NCBI GenBank assembly: GCA_910578325.1
Contig: CAJTQT010000003.1
Coordinates: forward strand, 124,001-188,000
Direction of reading: 5' to 3'
DNA length: 64,000 bases
From: an uncultured Christensenella sp.
GTDB lineage: Bacteria; Bacillota; Clostridia; Christensenellales; CAG-917
This document shows positions 28,401-38,031 of the stretch, one piece after another; position 1 is the stretch's first letter, and the number at the start of each line of letters is the position of its first letter. The notes beneath the pieces were generated by a model. It was not told the DNA's origin. It made no database searches and was given only the letters and a program-made list of their open reading frames with translations. The position numbers and the translations under genes were made by a program.

Positions 28401-31400
28401 GTTTCAAAACCTCGTCGCTCGGCTTTAATGTCACCACCTTTCTATCTACGTTAGGTACGTCGAGTTTAACCATATCAGACGTTTGTACGTCCGCAAACGA
28501 ACGATAAAGTGTCAATAGTTCGGGCAAGTTGGTAAATCGAGCAAATCTCGTCTTTGGCTTATACCCTTGCCCAGACGGAGTCATCTCAAGACTCATAACT
28601 GTTTCGCCGAAGTCTGCCGCCCAAGCATCGAAGTAGTTTATGCCAAGTTTTTGAAGCGTTCTCGACTGCAAGTAACTCTGCATTGTGTACATCTCCGTCA
28701 TACTGTTTGAGATAGGCGTACCCGTTGCAAATACAACGCCTTTGTCGCCGCCGTTGATTTCGTTGATATACTCGCATTTCATTTCGAGGTCGCTTGCTCG
28801 CTGACTTGCCGTAGTGGATATGCCTGCGACGTTGTTCATTTTGGTGAACAAGAATTTGTTTTTATAGTAGTGCGCCTCGTCGATAAAAAGATAGTCTACG
28901 CCCAATTTTTCAAAGATAAGCACATTGTCTTTCTTTTCATCGTCAAGCAATTTCTTTAATTGCGCCGTGCGATTTTTTTTGATTTTTTCCAAATTTTTAA
29001 CTGCGCCGCGCGGCATTCCATTTTCTTCCCATGTACGCTCGATAGTTTCCTCGATACGGGCAATTTCTTCGCTTATTTTTGCTATCTGCCTTTCTGTTGA
29101 GATAGGTATTTTTGCAAAGCTCGACTGCGCAATAATCACGGCATCCCAATCACCCATTGCCACTCTGCTCACAAACTTTTGACGGTTATGCTTTTCTAAA
29201 TCCTCTTTACTTGCAATCAACAAGTTTGCTTTGGGATAGAGTTTTCTAAACTCACTCGCCCACTGCCCGACCAAGTGATTAGGCACGGCTATCATAGGCT
29301 TCTTTGCCAATCCGTATTGACGGAGTTTCATAATCGCCGCACAAACCGTAAACGTCTTTCCGCTTCCGACCACATGATGAAGCAGTGTGTTTCCGCTTGT
29401 TATAATTCTATGCACGGCATTCTTTTGGTGCGGTTTAAGTTCTATTGCAGGATTCATTTCGGGAAATTTGAGATAACTGCCGTCATAGGTCGGGAGCTTA
29501 ATCGCATTGAATTTGCGATTGTATTCTTTCTCCAATGCTTCTCGCCTTTCGGGTACTTTGTATATCCAATCCTTAAACGCTTCCTTGATTTGATTTTGCT
29601 TCTCTCTCGCCGCAATGGTTTCCGCCTTGTTTAGCACACGCCTTGTTCCATCGCTGTCTTGTATCGTGTCATAGATTGTAGTCGCCTTTAAGTTAAGGCA
29701 GTCCGCTATAAGTCTATATGCGTCCGCTCGCTCTGTGCCGTACACCTTATTGACGTTCATATATCCGAAGTTGCCTATATACCGTGCTCTATCTATGCGC
29801 CAACTCGAATCGTGTTCGTTATAGTAAAGTTGTATTCCGTCCTTAAAATGCAACGGCAGTTCCAACAACTCACAAATAAATTGCTGATAATACCTCATGT
29901 CAACCCAACTTGCACCAAGTCTAACAGAAATATCCGCCGCTTTGATAGGTTCGGGTTTCACCTCTTGCAAGGCTTTTACATTCCTGTCATAACCCATATC
30001 GGGATAAACATTTGCGTAGTTTTCTGCAATGCTCAACTTATCTATGACGTTGCCCGACAAATACTCCTCTGCTGTTTCAAAGCCAGTGTATTTGTCATCG
30101 ATATTGACCTCTATGGGATTGCGGAATATCTTACCTTCGAGTTCCGCAAGTACGGTATCGTAGTCTTTGCGGGTTAGTTCTTCTATGTAAGAAATATCCA
30201 CCCTACCGCGCTCGTTCTTGCAAATTTGTAATGCCTCGTGACAATCGTCCGTGCTTACTGCCGCAACATACGGTCTTATCGTTCGCTTGCTGAATATGTC
30301 CGCTTTGGTTGCGGTTTTCTTATCGTCATCCAAGTTTTCACAGGCGAACAACAACGCACTGTCCGCATCGTCCCTAAACAACTTTGTATTTGTTTGGCTG
30401 TTTAACAGTCCGTATTTCTTTACAAACCTATCGTAGTTGGCGTTGAGCTTACTCTGCTCCTCTGTCAATTTCTCGTCCGAACAACCGTCAATTTGTATAT
30501 CGAGTATGTATCGCAGTTCATTGCGCAGGTTTATCATTTCGCATATTCGAGTGTATGCGTCCGACGGTCTTGACGGTATCTCCTGTTCTTCCATTCGCTC
30601 GCCGACACGCATATACAACTTTCCGCCTTGAGCTTTAAAGCAAAACGGCTTTATGTTGTAATCTACATCGATTTCGCTATCCACATCCTCATCTATGGTA
30701 GGTGTTTCGTAAAAGTTTTCGGGTAAACGATTTATTGCTTCATCTAATGCTTCGGCGAGGTCACGTCCGTCTGACTTGACTGTCACATCCAACGCCCCGT
30801 ACATACCGTGTTCCTTTACCATTTCACCGAGTACCATTTCGGGATGCTGTATGAAATAGTTGTTTATCTCATATCCCTGCTCGGTAGTGCCTGTGGACAA
30901 CCATTCGGTATTTTCGGTATCTACATACGCTTTCTGCTCTCTTTTCTTAAAGAACAGTATATCCGAAACGACTTGCGTTCCTGCCGTCTTTTGAAATGCG
31001 TTATTCGACAGTCTTATAGCTCCTATAAGCTCGGCGCGCTCGGCAAAGTATTTCCTTACAGACGGATTGAGTTTGTCCAACGTACCCGTACTTGTTATCA
31101 CTGCCATAACGCCGTTAGGCTTTAACTTGTCTATGCTTTTAGCAATAAAGTAGTCATGGATATAAAAGTTCTGCCTTGCATATTCGCTATCGTAAACGCT
31201 ATATGCTCCAAAAGGAACGTTGCCAACTACAACATCAAAGTGATCGTTCGGGAACGTCGTCTGCTCAAAACCTTTGATTTGTATATTCGCTTTTGGATAC
31301 AACTTTGTAGCAATTCTGCCCGTTATATCGTCCAGCTCAACGCCGTACTGTCTTGCGTTTTCCTGCATTTCTTTTGGCATAAATCCGAAGAAATTACCCG

Positions 31401-33441
31401 TTCCCATTGCAGGTTCTAATATACGATTATTGCCTTTTACACCAAACCTCGCAAGTGCCTTATAAATGCCGTCTATAACGGTTTTGCTTGTGTAGTGCGC
31501 ATTGAGCACACTGCCTTTCGCTTTTTCATAATCTTCGGCGTTAAGTAATGATTTAAGTTCGCTATATTCGGTGCTCCACTTCTCATCCCTTTCATCAAAC
31601 GCTTGTGCAAGTCCGCCCCAACCTACATATTTTGCGAGTGTTTTCTGCTCCTCTGCTGTGGGATTGCGCTTTTCTTTGTCAAGTCTGAATAGCAAGCGGA
31701 TTGCTTCTACATTGCCCTTAAACCTTGACTTCGCTCCGCCCAATTCGTTTTGGTCAAAACCTACCGCATTTAAGTCTGTGTTTTCAATGGACGGTTCTGC
31801 CTCGACAAACTCAACTTTGTTTGATTTAATCTCATTGAGCTGTTCTAAATTGCCTATTCGTTTTGCCTTATATGCTTCTCTTTCCTGCTCGGTTAGATAA
31901 TCGTCATCATCAATCAAATCAGCGATACGGTTGGCGACCTCGTTCCACTTAATTGCATAATCAAAATTATTTTGCGGATTGTCTTTATCCCTAAACTTTA
32001 CGCTTATGCCCTTACTGTCGTGGAACTCATTGCCGCCGCTTCGTAGTGAATGTCCGCCAATGCCGTATTCCTTTTTTAGCATAGCAATGAAATCTGCTTG
32101 TGACGAATTAGACTCGTAGAAATTAACTATTCGGAATTTACCGTGTTCAACGCCACTGCCATATTTGATAACATCTTTGAGTATTGCTTCTCTGCGCTGT
32201 TCATCCTCGTCAATATCCTCAGGCTGTTCGCCAAGCATATCGAAAATTGACATCTGCGGTGTTTCTTTGCTTTTCCTCTTTGTACGGCGTTTTCTTTCCT
32301 CATGTGGACGAACTTCGATTTCAGTTTCGATAATCTCATCTTGTTCAAATTCACTGTCAAAACTATCTTCTTCGACTTCGTCCTGTTCTTCACCGCTCTG
32401 CTCTTTTAACTGCGGTTGAGATAATATGTATTTTGGCTCTTGTCCGTCCTCTAAAAGCACTACGGGATGCTTTTCCAAAAGTCTATCTACAAACCTATCC
32501 AATGCGTGATAAGGTACTCCGCACATCGGCGCTCGTTCCGGCAATCCTACATTTCTGCCCGTAAGCGTTAGGTCAAGCTCGTCAGATGCTATCCTTGCGC
32601 TCTCATCGAACATTTCGTAAAAATCGCCGAGTCTTTTCATAATTACCGCATTCGGATATTCTTTCTGTGCGTCGGAATACTCCTTATAAAACGGCAATAC
32701 TTGCGGCTCATCCTCTGTCTGTTCGACAGCGGTGGTAGTAGTTACGATAGGCTCGTCCGAAACGGTTTCCTCGTCCACGTCGGCTATGACATCTACTGCG
32801 TTTTGTTTCTGCAAATACGCTTCCTCAACTTCGTTGAACAGAAACTTTGAAAAAGCCGTTATCTCTTTGAATAATTGTGAATTATCCGTAAGATTGCCCG
32901 TCATTCCGCTTATTGTCACACTTGCTTTGGGAAAACCCGTCTTGCTGTATAGATAATGCGTTGTACCCTCTATAATCAACCTACTGCGGTATTCGTCATC
33001 GGTAAGATAACCGTTTTCCCTCAAATATGTTGCTACGCCGTCGTGTATCTTGCGGTAGTCGCTTCGCATATCCTCGTAGAGTGTTGTGCCGTTCAGTTCG
33101 TCAAGTCCTTGTAGTAAGCGTTTGATAGGATAAATAAGCCTTTGATACCTGTCCTCTCCGTATGTATCCGTAGCATCGAATACATGGTGCTTGCTCCCGT
33201 CCGAGTCGTAATACGGTATGCCTTTTCGTCCTCGTGATATGTGTCTATCCATTGCATTCCATTCGTCAAACGAATAGCACACTCCTGCGTTCGGGCGGCT
33301 TATTAGTATTTGGCAAGCATCGTGCAAACAGATATGCGGATTTTGCGCGACAAACCTATAAAAAGTCTTTAACTTTTCGCCGTCTGTAAGCATTTCCTGT
33401 ATCGCCGCATTACGGCTGCTCAATCTCGCCGTTTCACTCAT
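22411..33441 (-). CDS. Giant 3676-residue methyltransferase/SNF2 helicase/primase-like fusion protein
   Basis: Domains in order, with approximate residues. 1-110: N-terminal module with [20 protein letters not shown]. 250-345: a segment very like MutS domain I ([18 protein letters not shown], then [16 protein letters not shown]). 665-760: adenine methyltransferase fold with [10 protein letters not shown] and a divergent GNVPF motif in place of NPPY. 1350-1870: SNF2-type helicase with [18 protein letters not shown] and [10 protein letters not shown]. 2495-2605 and 2640-2745: two DUF3848-like repeats, each ending [10 protein letters not shown]. 2755-2830: DUF3849-like ([10 protein letters not shown]). 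3385-3550: archaeo-eukaryotic-primase-like domain ([20 protein letters not shown]). 3570-3650: the helical domain shared with ArdC. Such proteins are known from Clostridia elements and are linked to DNA protection or replication of the transferred strand; the true role is not established. It overlaps the upstream gene by 8 bases. Confidence 0.85.
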   Translation of the reverse strand: MSETARLSSRNAAIQEMLTDGEKLKTFYRFVAQNPHICLHDACQILISRPNAGVCYSFDEWNAMDRHISRGRKGIPYYDSDGSKHHVFDATDTYGEDRYQRLIYPIKRLLQGLDELNGTTLYEDMRSDYRKIHDGVATYLRENGYLTDDEYRSRLIIEGTTHYLYSKTGFPKASVTISGMTGNLTDNSQLFKEITAFSKFLFNEVEEAYLQKQNAVDVIADVDEETVSDEPIVTTTTAVEQTEDEPQVLPFYKEYSDAQKEYPNAVIMKRLGDFYEMFDESARIASDELDLTLTGRNVGLPERAPMCGVPYHALDRFVDRLLEKHPVVLLEDGQEPKYILSQPQLKEQSGEEQDEVEEDSFDSEFEQDEIIETEIEVRPHEERKRRTKRKSKETPQMSIFDMLGEQPEDIDEDEQRREAILKDVIKYGSGVEHGKFRIVNFYESNSSQADFIAMLKKEYGIGGHSLRSGGNEFHDSKGISVKFRDKDNPQNNFDYAIKWNEVANRIADLIDDDDYLTEQEREAYKAKRIGNLEQLNEIKSNKVEFVEAEPSIENTDLNAVGFDQNELGGAKSRFKGNVEAIRLLFRLDKEKRNPTAEEQKTLAKYVGWGGLAQAFDERDEKWSTEYSELKSLLNAEDYEKAKGSVLNAHYTSKTVIDGIYKALARFGVKGNNRILEPAMGTGNFFGFMPKEMQENARQYGVELDDITGRIATKLYPKANIQIKGFEQTTFPNDHFDVVVGNVPFGAYSVYDSEYARQNFYIHDYFIAKSIDKLKPNGVMAVITSTGTLDKLNPSVRKYFAERAELIGAIRLSNNAFQKTAGTQVVSDILFFKKREQKAYVDTENTEWLSTGTTEQGYEINNYFIQHPEMVLGEMVKEHGMYGALDVTVKSDGRDLAEALDEAINRLPENFYETPTIDEDVDSEIDVDYNIKPFCFKAQGGKLYMRVGERMEEQEIPSRPSDAYTRICEMINLRNELRYILDIQIDGCSDEKLTEEQSKLNANYDRFVKKYGLLNSQTNTKLFRDDADSALLFACENLDDDKKTATKADIFSKRTIRPYVAAVSTDDCHEALQICKNERGRVDISYIEELTRKDYDTVLAELEGKIFRNPIEVNIDDKYTGFETAEEYLSGNVIDKLSIAENYANVYPDMGYDRNVKALQEVKPEPIKAADISVRLGASWVDMRYYQQFICELLELPLHFKDGIQLYYNEHDSSWRIDRARYIGNFGYMNVNKVYGTERADAYRLIADCLNLKATTIYDTIQDSDGTRRVLNKAETIAAREKQNQIKEAFKDWIYKVPERREALEKEYNRKFNAIKLPTYDGSYLKFPEMNPAIELKPHQKNAVHRIITSGNTLLHHVVGSGKTFTVCAAIMKLRQYGLAKKPMIAVPNHLVGQWASEFRKLYPKANLLIASKEDLEKHNRQKFVSRVAMGDWDAVIIAQSSFAKIPISTERQIAKISEEIARIEETIERTWEENGMPRGAVKNLEKIKKNRTAQLKKLLDDEKKDNVLIFEKLGVDYLFIDEAHYYKNKFLFTKMNNVAGISTTASQRASDLEMKCEYINEINGGDKGVVFATGTPISNSMTEMYTMQSYLQSRTLQKLGINYFDAWAADFGETVMSLEMTPSGQGYKPKTRFARFTNLPELLTLYRSFADVQTSDMVKLDVPNVDRKVVTLKPSDEVLKLADEIAERAEQISDGNVAPEIDNMLKVTSDGKKLALDPRCYERSSADESGSKLNVCADNIVEIWNDTQETKSTQIVFCDLSTPKKAFEDYVYGMDFDVYNDLKYKLVERGVPKDEIAFIHDANTDQQKQALFDKVNSGAVRVLIGSTEKCGAGTNVQERLIALHHLDTPYRPSDMEQREGRIIRQGNTNKEVKIFTYVKERTFDSYSYQILENKQRFISQINRGDLTVREADDIDETTLTYAEIKAITAANPKIKRKMEVDTEVARLRVLEGQYKRNLYMLQDKIRKTYPESIQRQTKYLEYLCEDIKTVRANHNTDPDLFSISVLGKLYTDKKEGALALQSALNTHNTDVIVAEYAGLKISLNPMIMLIGERSITLAGAGRYEMNIGDSAIGLITRLDNFCKEFPEREQRAENRLIELQHDLEVAKVEVEKPFEYAEQLKDLIKEQGELNTELGVNKNEEVVIDDGKEESIVSDDENQMALPSAVAQTVRKKQPRKTLDSANVNQYKRQQCKNSNAYVFISNGDNYEIYGDKAEELAELHGLAIIQDKLNEQEQSVLSVDTETFGRMLGDLKSRDKQTVIIEQLPEIKEDNLIDREDKIATMEVSVLPDYTITSEQMHEAGYSWDGMLPLRKRVARLLIDIGLPVSVLNSDDTDRKIILPETETHDGIFGIEKPEWNKFIESDKGKAYLNARLLFCKSASQVVNTEMNNVDAKYVDALSNNLFEEREALQEYFAKNGESDFIQMKPQTSRLLDDFTNRFAAFPLEEYGWDISDVRNAIADNIPNESIKEYADLIAKNKAGAKMSDLLRKQLIESVEKEYAKFYAEEIKKTPEELINQDSYKIRFYNEMLEFLCEEGGDDLSHRDIQALLMDAPEILDSLYWQYLTADHASINGYDDDMELIVTYNNENHAEIVKDRYEWDANDMQEETAKNIPNLETKVIEPMSNSALLLQTLRESVKSEYTKFYADAVKKTPEQLLNTEGCRIQVFNEFSAYFDEEKAEELSDRDKQALLEDSPHILECLYEYYLFTENASINTFEGDKFLIEWYNQDNHADIVKDRYEWDADDVQKVKQEEDSMRIHKECKTAIENAIKNNFDGMRLKDGFEDELIEKYGIDEINYVLANTVQSKDYDGRFSNANKDWAKGIAIGENEEQRRQFVVEEHPAVVDGFINVIRSKQKEMQTTKSSRYYTVYFEQGSYGEDVFTPVYLDEESGEIGTLFKRSFDTQQEIDELINRVNTDTDVKRDYVLVYKSPDELDKMSEEIRKANVNKTLSGKHLSQTKSGYSVVNITKDQNERNIAIIYRHTVDDFIVAANYDTDDGEWAQGYYVKSLEEAEMFRADKYGDSPKIYENKEWLNMAEKMIEITVSRDAFIKKYEKSSFMRMPTSGEYDGYTYFIYNDRLKNSTQIADLQSDSRELAFTIRLKESEEVEIRNRDLEKSVKLSASEFKKLVHGTLDKDYIRKDEQNKARWTTINVPREAIRNEREKATIFAMPKSSGFAGGSFSMPNGFVTEDNESDGDRMNIRVPDDFPLAVRNKDGDTVKVSVYQLFRMMNDTSIEDYPQGTRETQQTAQTQSKEEGNFKSVNVDEKAKIAMYDKSTLFRMPKGEYDGYCYYIPNNLVRTNEEKKTVNIGLPQGFIVKLLNNQAESEKAKEIAVKADDFIAQVKGKTADDYTVYSRPSASKSEQFAETERQLRERVPEEMKNKPNWVIVRTKPNEVRGRLDKFLIDIHTGKMAKSDEPSTWASFDEAIEYAKNNGGVALAYALDGKDGIACIDLDDCFEENGDMKSFAADLYNKCDGFYCEKSVSGKGLHIFGKTQGMDVRSFSQDGEMEFYRNAHFIAMTGDDFGGTELKSFDEPQIKNTIESKCAKRTKVVGERAGVEGLSRMSDRDVVERAENGKDGDRFKALYSGQDIHNDHSRSDMSLMNMLAFWCNGDKEQMLRIFATSGLYRPEKSDNYYECTVIKAIRDTVSRFQPKAQVKPTTPVNNSNSNKGGK

Positions 33442-33784
33442 TTACGTCACCTTTCTTTCTGTATTTTCCGAATACTTCCCACCGAACCTTTTTGCGAAAC
33501 CTTTTTGACGGAAAGTAAATCACATTAAAAGCGTTCTCTGCGCCGAGCAAGTTTATAAGTTTTTTCAACTGCTCTCTGTCGAATTTCTCATGTTCTCGCA
33601 GTTTTCGCTTGAACTCGTCCGCAGTTAATTCCAACACCCTTGCAACGGACGGTTGCGTTTGGTTGTTGGCATATATCCACTGCTTCAACCGAGTTTTCTT
33701 TAACGAGTATCCCTCAGCAAAGATTTGATTAAATTCATTAGCACAGCTTGTCGCCGACGAGTATGTATTTACTTTTGAATCCAT
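33434..33784 (-). CDS. Small HTH-like regulator preceding the giant gene
   Basis: 116 residues, with GGAGG before the ATG. The central part ([20 protein letters not shown], then [17 protein letters not shown] and [19 protein letters not shown]) resembles an XRE-like DNA-binding domain with the helix pattern T-Q-x2-VA-x-hL. The basic C-terminus ends KKGDVNE. It overlaps the giant gene by 8 bases and the upstream gene by 47, so it is in the same transcript. The function is inferred only from the fold-like pattern. Confidence 0.6.
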   Translation of the reverse strand: MDSKVNTYSSATSCANEFNQIFAEGYSLKKTRLKQWIYANNQTQPSVARVLELTADEFKRKLREHEKFDREQLKKLINLLGAENAFNVIYFPSKRFRKKVRWEVFGKYRKKGDVNE

Positions 33785-33995
33785 CTAAACTTTCCTCCTC
33801 CATAATCACAAATTGTGTGAACAGTTCTTCGCCGAAAGTGTTGTAAATGTCACGGGCGAGTTCGTAGCCGAGCGGACAACGTCTTTTCAACTTTCTGTAA
33901 GCTCCGTCCCCTGCGCCCAATCTCGTAAGCAAAACTCTTGGGCTTACTCTGTTTTGTTTTGCAAATTTGCTGAATTCCTTGATGTTTAATCTCAT
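33738..33995 (-). CDS. Small HTH-like protein of the element
   Basis: 85 residues, with AAAAGGAGAACCGT before the ATG. FSKFAKQNRVSPRVLLTRLG, then GAYRKLKRRCPLGYELARDI, resembles a short helix-turn-helix, followed by FGEELFTQFVIMEEE. Overlaps the next gene by 47 bases in another frame. A DNA-binding role is a guess from the pattern and from basic residues. Confidence 0.55.
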   Translation of the reverse strand: MRLNIKEFSKFAKQNRVSPRVLLTRLGAGDGAYRKLKRRCPLGYELARDIYNTFGEELFTQFVIMEEESLDGFKSKYILVGDKLC

Positions 33996-34087
33996 ACGGT
34001 TCTCCTTTTATTGTTCGGGATTTATTTACCCCTTCACTTTCCCAAGTACACTTTTTTGAAAAAGTTGACGGTCTAAACAAAAATTTT

Positions 34088-34588
34088 TTATTTTTTTTCT
34101 AAAACTCTTCGCAAAGCACCATAAATACGCTCCAATGAGTGCGAAATAGCACTTTTAGTGACACCTAACATCGCACTGACTTTTTCTTGCGAAATTCCCT
34201 CAAAATAAACCATTTTTACGATTGCTTGTTGTCTGGGCGTAAGTTTAGAAATAGCAGAATACAACTTTTGTTTTTCTTCTTCGTCTATATACTTCTGCTC
34301 AATATCCAACCTATGATCAACTATATCTACTCCGCTTTCCTCGAACGATTCTAACGACAGCACATTACCTTTTGCATTGTTTCCAGCCAACGCATACGGA
34401 CACTTATCACAATCATTTTGACAACGCACAAGATTGCCTTTCTTACCTTTAACTTGACAACGCCACTCTCGTTTTTTTCGTTGATGTTCCAATCTAACGG
34501 GACGAATATATGCTCTATATACTTCCTCGCTAACCGCTACTTTTTGTCCATTGACAACAACATAAAATTTTTTGTTTTGCTCTTTCAC
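34088..34588 (-). CDS. Sigma-70-family-like transcription factor with cysteine cluster
   Basis: 166 residues from GTG 34588, with GGAGG upstream. The C-terminal 60 residues, LTPRQQAIVKMVYFEGISQE, then KVSAMLGVTKSAISHSLERI, form a sigma region 4 helix-turn-helix. The N-terminal part (VVVNGQKVAVSEEVYRAYIR) and the cluster CQVKGKKGNLVRCQNDCDKC suggest a metal-binding site instead of sigma region 2. It may act as an element-specific regulator of the long transfer operon beginning just below it. Two terminators lie upstream. Confidence 0.75.
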   Translation of the reverse strand: MKEQNKKFYVVVNGQKVAVSEEVYRAYIRPVRLEHQRKKREWRCQVKGKKGNLVRCQNDCDKCPYALAGNNAKGNVLSLESFEESGVDIVDHRLDIEQKYIDEEEKQKLYSAISKLTPRQQAIVKMVYFEGISQEKVSAMLGVTKSAISHSLERIYGALRRVLEKK

Positions 34589-34680
34589 TGTTTATACCTC
34601 CGACTAGTGAATTTTTTAATTTCAGCAATCGGAGTAATTTAGCCGTGAAAATCCGCATTTACAGCGAAAAGTCTGTGTTA

Positions 34681-34723
34681 AAAAAGCCCGATTGCGTGGT
34701 AGATAAATCCACACAATCGGGCA
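34681..34723 (-). terminator. Leftward terminator, second of a tandem pair
   Basis: On the minus strand a 14-bp stem (GCCCGATTGTGTGG / CCACGCAATCGGGC, one G-U pair, 9-base loop) is followed by six T residues. It stands between the zinc-ribbon gene and the sigma-like gene. Confidence 0.8.
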
Positions 34724-34734
34724 AAATAGGCGTC

Positions 34735-34793
34735 AAAAAAGAGCCTGACAAACAGATTCCACCCTTTGCAGGAATTATCTGTCTGTCAGACTC
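34735..34793 (-). terminator. Leftward terminator, first of a tandem pair
   Basis: On the minus strand GAGTCTGACAGACAGAT pairs with ATCTGTTTGTCAGGCTC (17 bp with two G-U pairs, loop about 19 bases), followed by six T residues. Confidence 0.78.
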
Positions 34794-34836
34794 CTTTCAA
34801 CATTCTCATTGAATCCAGTCTCATAACAAGACGTTA

Positions 34837-34863
34837 GTAGCGACATTCAACGGAACTCGCTAC
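34837..34863 (-). other. Hairpin upstream of the tandem terminators
   Basis: Perfect 7-bp inverted repeat GTAGCGA / TCGCTAC with a 13-base loop. With the two terminators it makes the whole 34589-34894 gap a structured leader or trailer; no gene is seen in this gap. Confidence 0.45.
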
Positions 34864-34894
34864 CCAAATTATTAAGTTGTTAGTTTTTTACTTT

Positions 34895-35074
34895 TTAGGC
34901 GTGTTGCTTTATCGGCTTACTGTCTAAAATAGGCTTACGAATTATGCGCAATTCGTCGTCGTTAATGACAACTGCGACAAACTCACCGCATTTCGGACAT
35001 TCGATTTCCACCTTAGTTCCAGGCTCGCCTTTGCATAGGCGCTTTCCGCACTTTGGACACATAACGAAATTCAT
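34895..35074 (-). CDS. Com-like small zinc-ribbon protein
   Basis: 59 residues from ATG 35074, with GAAGGAGG upstream; a longer frame to 35161 has no such site. Two CxxC knuckles (CPKCGKRLCKG and IECPKCGEFV) make a zinc ribbon of the Com type known from phage Mu-like translational regulators and Firmicute elements. The C-terminus is DSKPIKQHA. It may bind nucleic acid; no target can be read from the sequence. It lies after the LexA-like gene and before a pair of terminators. Confidence 0.65.
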   Translation of the reverse strand: MNFVMCPKCGKRLCKGEPGTKVEIECPKCGEFVAVVINDDELRIIRKPILDSKPIKQHA

Positions 35075-35197
35075 ACGACACCTCCTTCTCCCATAAACAC
35101 ACACCTTGTATTTGAATACTGCTCTGTTACGGTTGGGAACTCCAATAACGCAGACATTCAAGTGAATGTTACCAATATCAATAATTGCGATTGCAAT

Positions 35198-35794
35198 TTA
35201 ATATTTCTTTATACAACCTACCAATACGCCCTGTATTTGGCAGTTATCGACGATTATATCGTCCATAGTCTTATTTTCGGGATGCAATACAACTTTGCCG
35301 TTTCTATGGTAAAAACGCTTTAAAGTATTGTTGTTGTTTGTAAGTGCAACAACTATATCCCCGTCCTCTGCATCTTCTTGTTGTCTTACAACAATCAGAT
35401 CACCGTCATTTATGCCTATATCGATCATACTGTCGCCACTTGCGTGTAACATAAACAATTTGCCGTTGCCAAACAGCGAGCGAGGCAATTCAAAACTGTC
35501 CTCGATATGCTCAACTTCAAATCTCGGTTCTCCGCAAGCGATGTCACCAAGCAACGGCACTAATGTCGTTTCGCCTGTATCAAGTTGCGTAGGTGTTTCT
35601 ATATTTCCAAAAGGCGTTCTTGAAATACTCCCCTCACGCTCCAATGCCAATACATAACGATGCACACGACTTGGCGAGCCCATACATAATGTATTCATTA
35701 TATTTCTATAACTCGGTGACTTTCCGTTTTCAGATTGATACTCAGTTATATATTGTTTCATTCGGTTCAATATATCTTTATTAAGCGTTCTCAT
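35198..35794 (-). CDS. LexA/S24-family self-cleaving repressor
   Basis: 198 residues. The N-terminal winged HTH (YITEYQSENGKSPSYRNIMN, then SPSRVHRYVLALEREGSI) is that of LexA. The S24 peptidase domain has Ser122 in ASGDSM and Lys159 in TLKRFY. The cleavage site is Cys87-Gly88 in DIACGEP, Cys-Gly as in UmuD. DNA damage should therefore trigger self-cleavage through RecA and derepress the element, as for other ICE repressors. It has its own promoter and a dyad operator between promoter and start. It could also be a second chromosomal LexA, but its place between mobile blocks argues for the element. Confidence 0.88.
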   Translation of the reverse strand: MRTLNKDILNRMKQYITEYQSENGKSPSYRNIMNTLCMGSPSRVHRYVLALEREGSISRTPFGNIETPTQLDTGETTLVPLLGDIACGEPRFEVEHIEDSFELPRSLFGNGKLFMLHASGDSMIDIGINDGDLIVVRQQEDAEDGDIVVALTNNNNTLKRFYHRNGKVVLHPENKTMDDIIVDNCQIQGVLVGCIKKY

Positions 35795-35805
35795 TTGTCC
35801 CTCAT

Positions 35806-35836
35806 TTCTAAAATGAACGGGGTGTTCTTTTTAGAA
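35806..35836 (-). promoter_or_regulatory. Probable LexA-like operator
   Basis: An inverted repeat with 13-base arms (12 of 13 paired), TTCTAAAATGAAC / GTTCTTTTTAGAA, around a 5-base spacer. Its core GAAC-N5-GTTC resembles the Gram-positive SOS box (GAAC-N4-GTTC). It lies between the -10 box and the start of the repressor gene, as expected for autorepression. Confidence 0.7.
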
Positions 35837-35845
35837 TATGAATGC

Positions 35846-35874
35846 ATTATATATTATAAAAATAGACGTGTCAA
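35846..35874 (-). promoter_or_regulatory. Promoter of the LexA-like gene
   Basis: Consensus promoter on the minus strand: TTGACA (35869-35874), 17 bases, TATAAT (35846-35851). Confidence 0.85.
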
Positions 35875-35899
35875 GTTTTATTTATCAATAAAATATAAT

Positions 35900-35935
35900 A
35901 AAAAAATAAGCACCATTATCGGTACTTATTTTTTT
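35900..35935. terminator. Bidirectional terminator at the end of the tail-fibre-like operon
   Basis: A 15-bp stem, A7-TAAGCACC / GGTACTTA-T7 with one mismatch and an ATTATC loop, flanked by A and T runs on both sides. It follows the stop of the gene at 35939. Confidence 0.75.
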
Positions 35936-35938
35936 GTT

Positions 35939-36511
35939 TTAAGAGAAAAAATTTGACTTTTGATAATCGACTTGTCGAGAGGTTACTTTTTCTTCTATCG
36001 TATCAGAAGCGACCTCATCTGTACTTAAATCTGCAACATTTTCTTTTGTCAAATTATGCATTTCAGATATCAGTTGCGTAAGTATGTCCTCGCCTAAACC
36101 TTTCGCAATTCTTATAGATTCTTCTTTACTTATTGTTTTAGAAAATACAGCCGATTGCAACTTATGTAGCATATTTTTAATAGGATTAAATAACAATTTT
36201 TTTAGTAATGCCCTAATCCCTGTATTTTCATAAAGAGCGTATAGTGCCATAGTATATGCGATTATAAATACAACAGTAACACCCCAATCCGCCCATACAA
36301 AAGCATTAGTTACACATAGATAAATGGTGCATGAAATTATGCTTACTATACAAGCTGTTATAAAATAAATATATTTTTTTGCACTTGCTTTCAGTTTTGA
36401 AAACAATCCTATCGCTTTTAGACATCCGACAAAAACTATTCCGCTTGTCGCCAACAATGTCATAATCCAGCCATACGTTTGAAAAAACTTAATAATCATA
36501 TCCGCTGTCAT
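35939..36511 (-). CDS. Membrane protein, last gene of the tail-fibre-like operon (holin-like position)
   Basis: 190 residues with three to four hydrophobic segments in the first 95 residues (WIMTLLATSGIVFVGCLKAI, YIYFITACIVSIISCTIYL, WGVTVVFIIAYTMALYALY) and a soluble, charged C-terminal half. In phages a small membrane protein after the tail-fibre genes is often a holin, but I see no lysin next to it and the tail is longer than usual, so the name is only a suggestion. A terminator follows directly. Confidence 0.55.
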   Translation of the reverse strand: MTADMIIKFFQTYGWIMTLLATSGIVFVGCLKAIGLFSKLKASAKKYIYFITACIVSIISCTIYLCVTNAFVWADWGVTVVFIIAYTMALYALYENTGIRALLKKLLFNPIKNMLHKLQSAVFSKTISKEESIRIAKGLGEDILTQLISEMHNLTKENVADLSTDEVASDTIEEKVTSRQVDYQKSNFFS

Positions 36512-36525
36512 TTGTTCCTCCTATA

Positions 36526-36999
36526 TTAGATATCTTGTATGTCCTTTGACATCTTGTTCTTGAGCTTTTTATACAAATAGTCACAAGTAAGCGATTCTCC
36601 ATTGTATCTTCCACAATTCACTATCCTCTTTGTTACAATTCTAATTGGACAAGACAACCAACTTGGATCATATCCACAAGATACAAGCAAATTATATATA
36701 TCTTCAGTAAATGCAACATCTTTTGTTGTTGCCGTAAGATATCTGTTACGCTGTACTTGATTGACAGCCCAATTTAGGTACTCTGCACGCTCCATTTGAT
36801 TTTGTGATGATAATCTTTCTATCATATGTTGCGCATTAGTATCAAACATCTTAAACGCTTCTTCTCTCTCTTTTTCTCTCTGACGATCCATAGAGGTTGC
36901 ATAAATTGTATGCGCTACAAAAATCATATTGTTTTGTATAAAAGACTTTTTTTCATCAACTTTTATATAGTTGTTTGTATTTCTTTCAATAACTGCCAT
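36526..36999 (-). CDS. Unknown soluble protein of the tail-fibre-like operon
   Basis: 157 residues from ATG 36999 (MAVIERNTNNYIKVDEKKSF), with AGAGGG upstream; an in-frame ATG at 37017 overlaps the ribosome binding site. The middle is helical and charged (DRQREKEREEAFKMFDTNAQ). The C-terminus has three cysteines (VSCGYDPSWLSCP, VNCGRYNG). I recognise no family. It is 14 bases from its upstream neighbour, so it is cotranscribed. Confidence 0.6.
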   Translation of the reverse strand: MAVIERNTNNYIKVDEKKSFIQNNMIFVAHTIYATSMDRQREKEREEAFKMFDTNAQHMIERLSSQNQMERAEYLNWAVNQVQRNRYLTATTKDVAFTEDIYNLLVSCGYDPSWLSCPIRIVTKRIVNCGRYNGESLTCDYLYKKLKNKMSKDIQDI

Positions 37000-37013
37000 A
37001 TTTATTCCCTCTC

Positions 37014-38021
37014 TCAATAATAAAGGTTAATAAAACCTTCTCCGCCATCTCCACCATTAGAAGTAGTAAACACCTTGAAACCTGCTCCGGCGCCTCCTGC
37101 TCCATATTCGGCTGGAGATGGAGTTGTATTTGTATCGCCATTTGCACCATTACTGAACGCAGAAGCTCCGCCACCACCTCCATAGCTTGTACCTTTACTT
37201 GTTCCGCCGCTTGTTGAACCTCGTTCCCATTCCGTGTGTTCCGGCTTATCCAACTCAACGAAAAATTGTCCAACGCCATAGCCGTTAGTATCCTTTTTAC
37301 CACCTGCGCCGCCATTTACATTTACGAAACCGCCATTAGCAATTCCGCCTAATCCAGCAGCATCACCGTTTGTACTTCCGCCCAAACCGCCGCAAGCTCT
37401 GCATATTTCATTGCCGTATTGATCTAAGATATAACTATCTCCACCATTGTGCCCTTCTATTTTTGCTTCCCCACCAAGTCCTTTTTCTCCAACAACAAGC
37501 TCAATATAACCTCCATCGGGGATTTCAATAGTAGCATAGCAATATCCTCCGCCGCCGCCTCCGGCAGAAGCATATGTAGAACCTGAACCAGCTCCACCAC
37601 CACCTCCGCCAAGTACTTCAACATGCAAGCATTTAGGATCATATTCGAGTCTTATACCGTCAGTCGAATTTGGATATGAAGATAACCAAGTTTGATTATC
37701 TATTCTATTTAAATAGTGTTCACCCGCACCTAATCTCGTCAAAGGTATACCTATCGGTCTGCACCCTTTCAACGCAACATCTATTGGACTTCCATTTATT
37801 CTATAAGCATTACACTCATTATATCCGCCAATATGGTCACCCGCAGATGTAGGAAAAACTACACCTAAATAATCCCTCATTGTTTGTCCGTTGATTTGAA
37901 ATCGATTCTCTTCAGTCGATAGAATACTTAGAGATACTCCATATTGTTCCGCTACTTCAATAGGAAAACTTTCAAAAGTTTCATCTAAATCCCTATTATT
38001 TATTAGATATCCTGTGCTCAT
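37014..38021 (-). CDS. Glycine-rich fibre/adhesin-like protein
   Basis: 335 residues from ATG 38021 (MSTGYLINNRDLDETFES), with AAAGGAG 5 bases upstream. The first 130 residues are ordinary. From about 145 the protein becomes very rich in glycine (LGGGGGGAGSGS, SAGGGGGGYCYA, SYGGGGGASAF), as in polyglycine-type phage receptor-binding proteins and Gly-rich tail tips, and ends GGDGGEGFINLYY. A role in binding a surface is inferred from this and from the tail-fibre-like neighbour. Confidence 0.65.
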   Translation of the reverse strand: MSTGYLINNRDLDETFESFPIEVAEQYGVSLSILSTEENRFQINGQTMRDYLGVVFPTSAGDHIGGYNECNAYRINGSPIDVALKGCRPIGIPLTRLGAGEHYLNRIDNQTWLSSYPNSTDGIRLEYDPKCLHVEVLGGGGGGAGSGSTYASAGGGGGGYCYATIEIPDGGYIELVVGEKGLGGEAKIEGHNGGDSYILDQYGNEICRACGGLGGSTNGDAAGLGGIANGGFVNVNGGAGGKKDTNGYGVGQFFVELDKPEHTEWERGSTSGGTSKGTSYGGGGGASAFSNGANGDTNTTPSPAEYGAGGAGAGFKVFTTSNGGDGGEGFINLYY

Positions 38022-38031
38022 AAATTCTCCT

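Larger units (their letters stand above)
3139..35836. mobile_element. Core of an integrative conjugative element (ends not defined)
   Basis: This span holds a large serine recombinase, TnpV, a type IV secretion set (VirB2-like, VirB3/4 fusion, VirB6, VirD4), a HUH relaxase with accessory protein and hairpin-rich oriT candidate, ArdC, a giant methyltransferase-helicase, a toxin-antitoxin pair and a LexA-like repressor. Nearly everything is transcribed leftwards with overlapping starts and stops, as in a transfer operon. The A+T-rich block to the right (to about 53.5 kb) and the STAND gene to the left may also be inside the element; no att repeats were found by eye, so the limits given are those of the recognisable core only. 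Confidence 0.7.

Noticed and set aside
32400..32700. MutS-like segment as a sign of a mismatch repair gene
   Set aside because: Only a domain I-like part is present inside a much larger methyltransferase-helicase; the MutS clamp and ATPase domains are absent.
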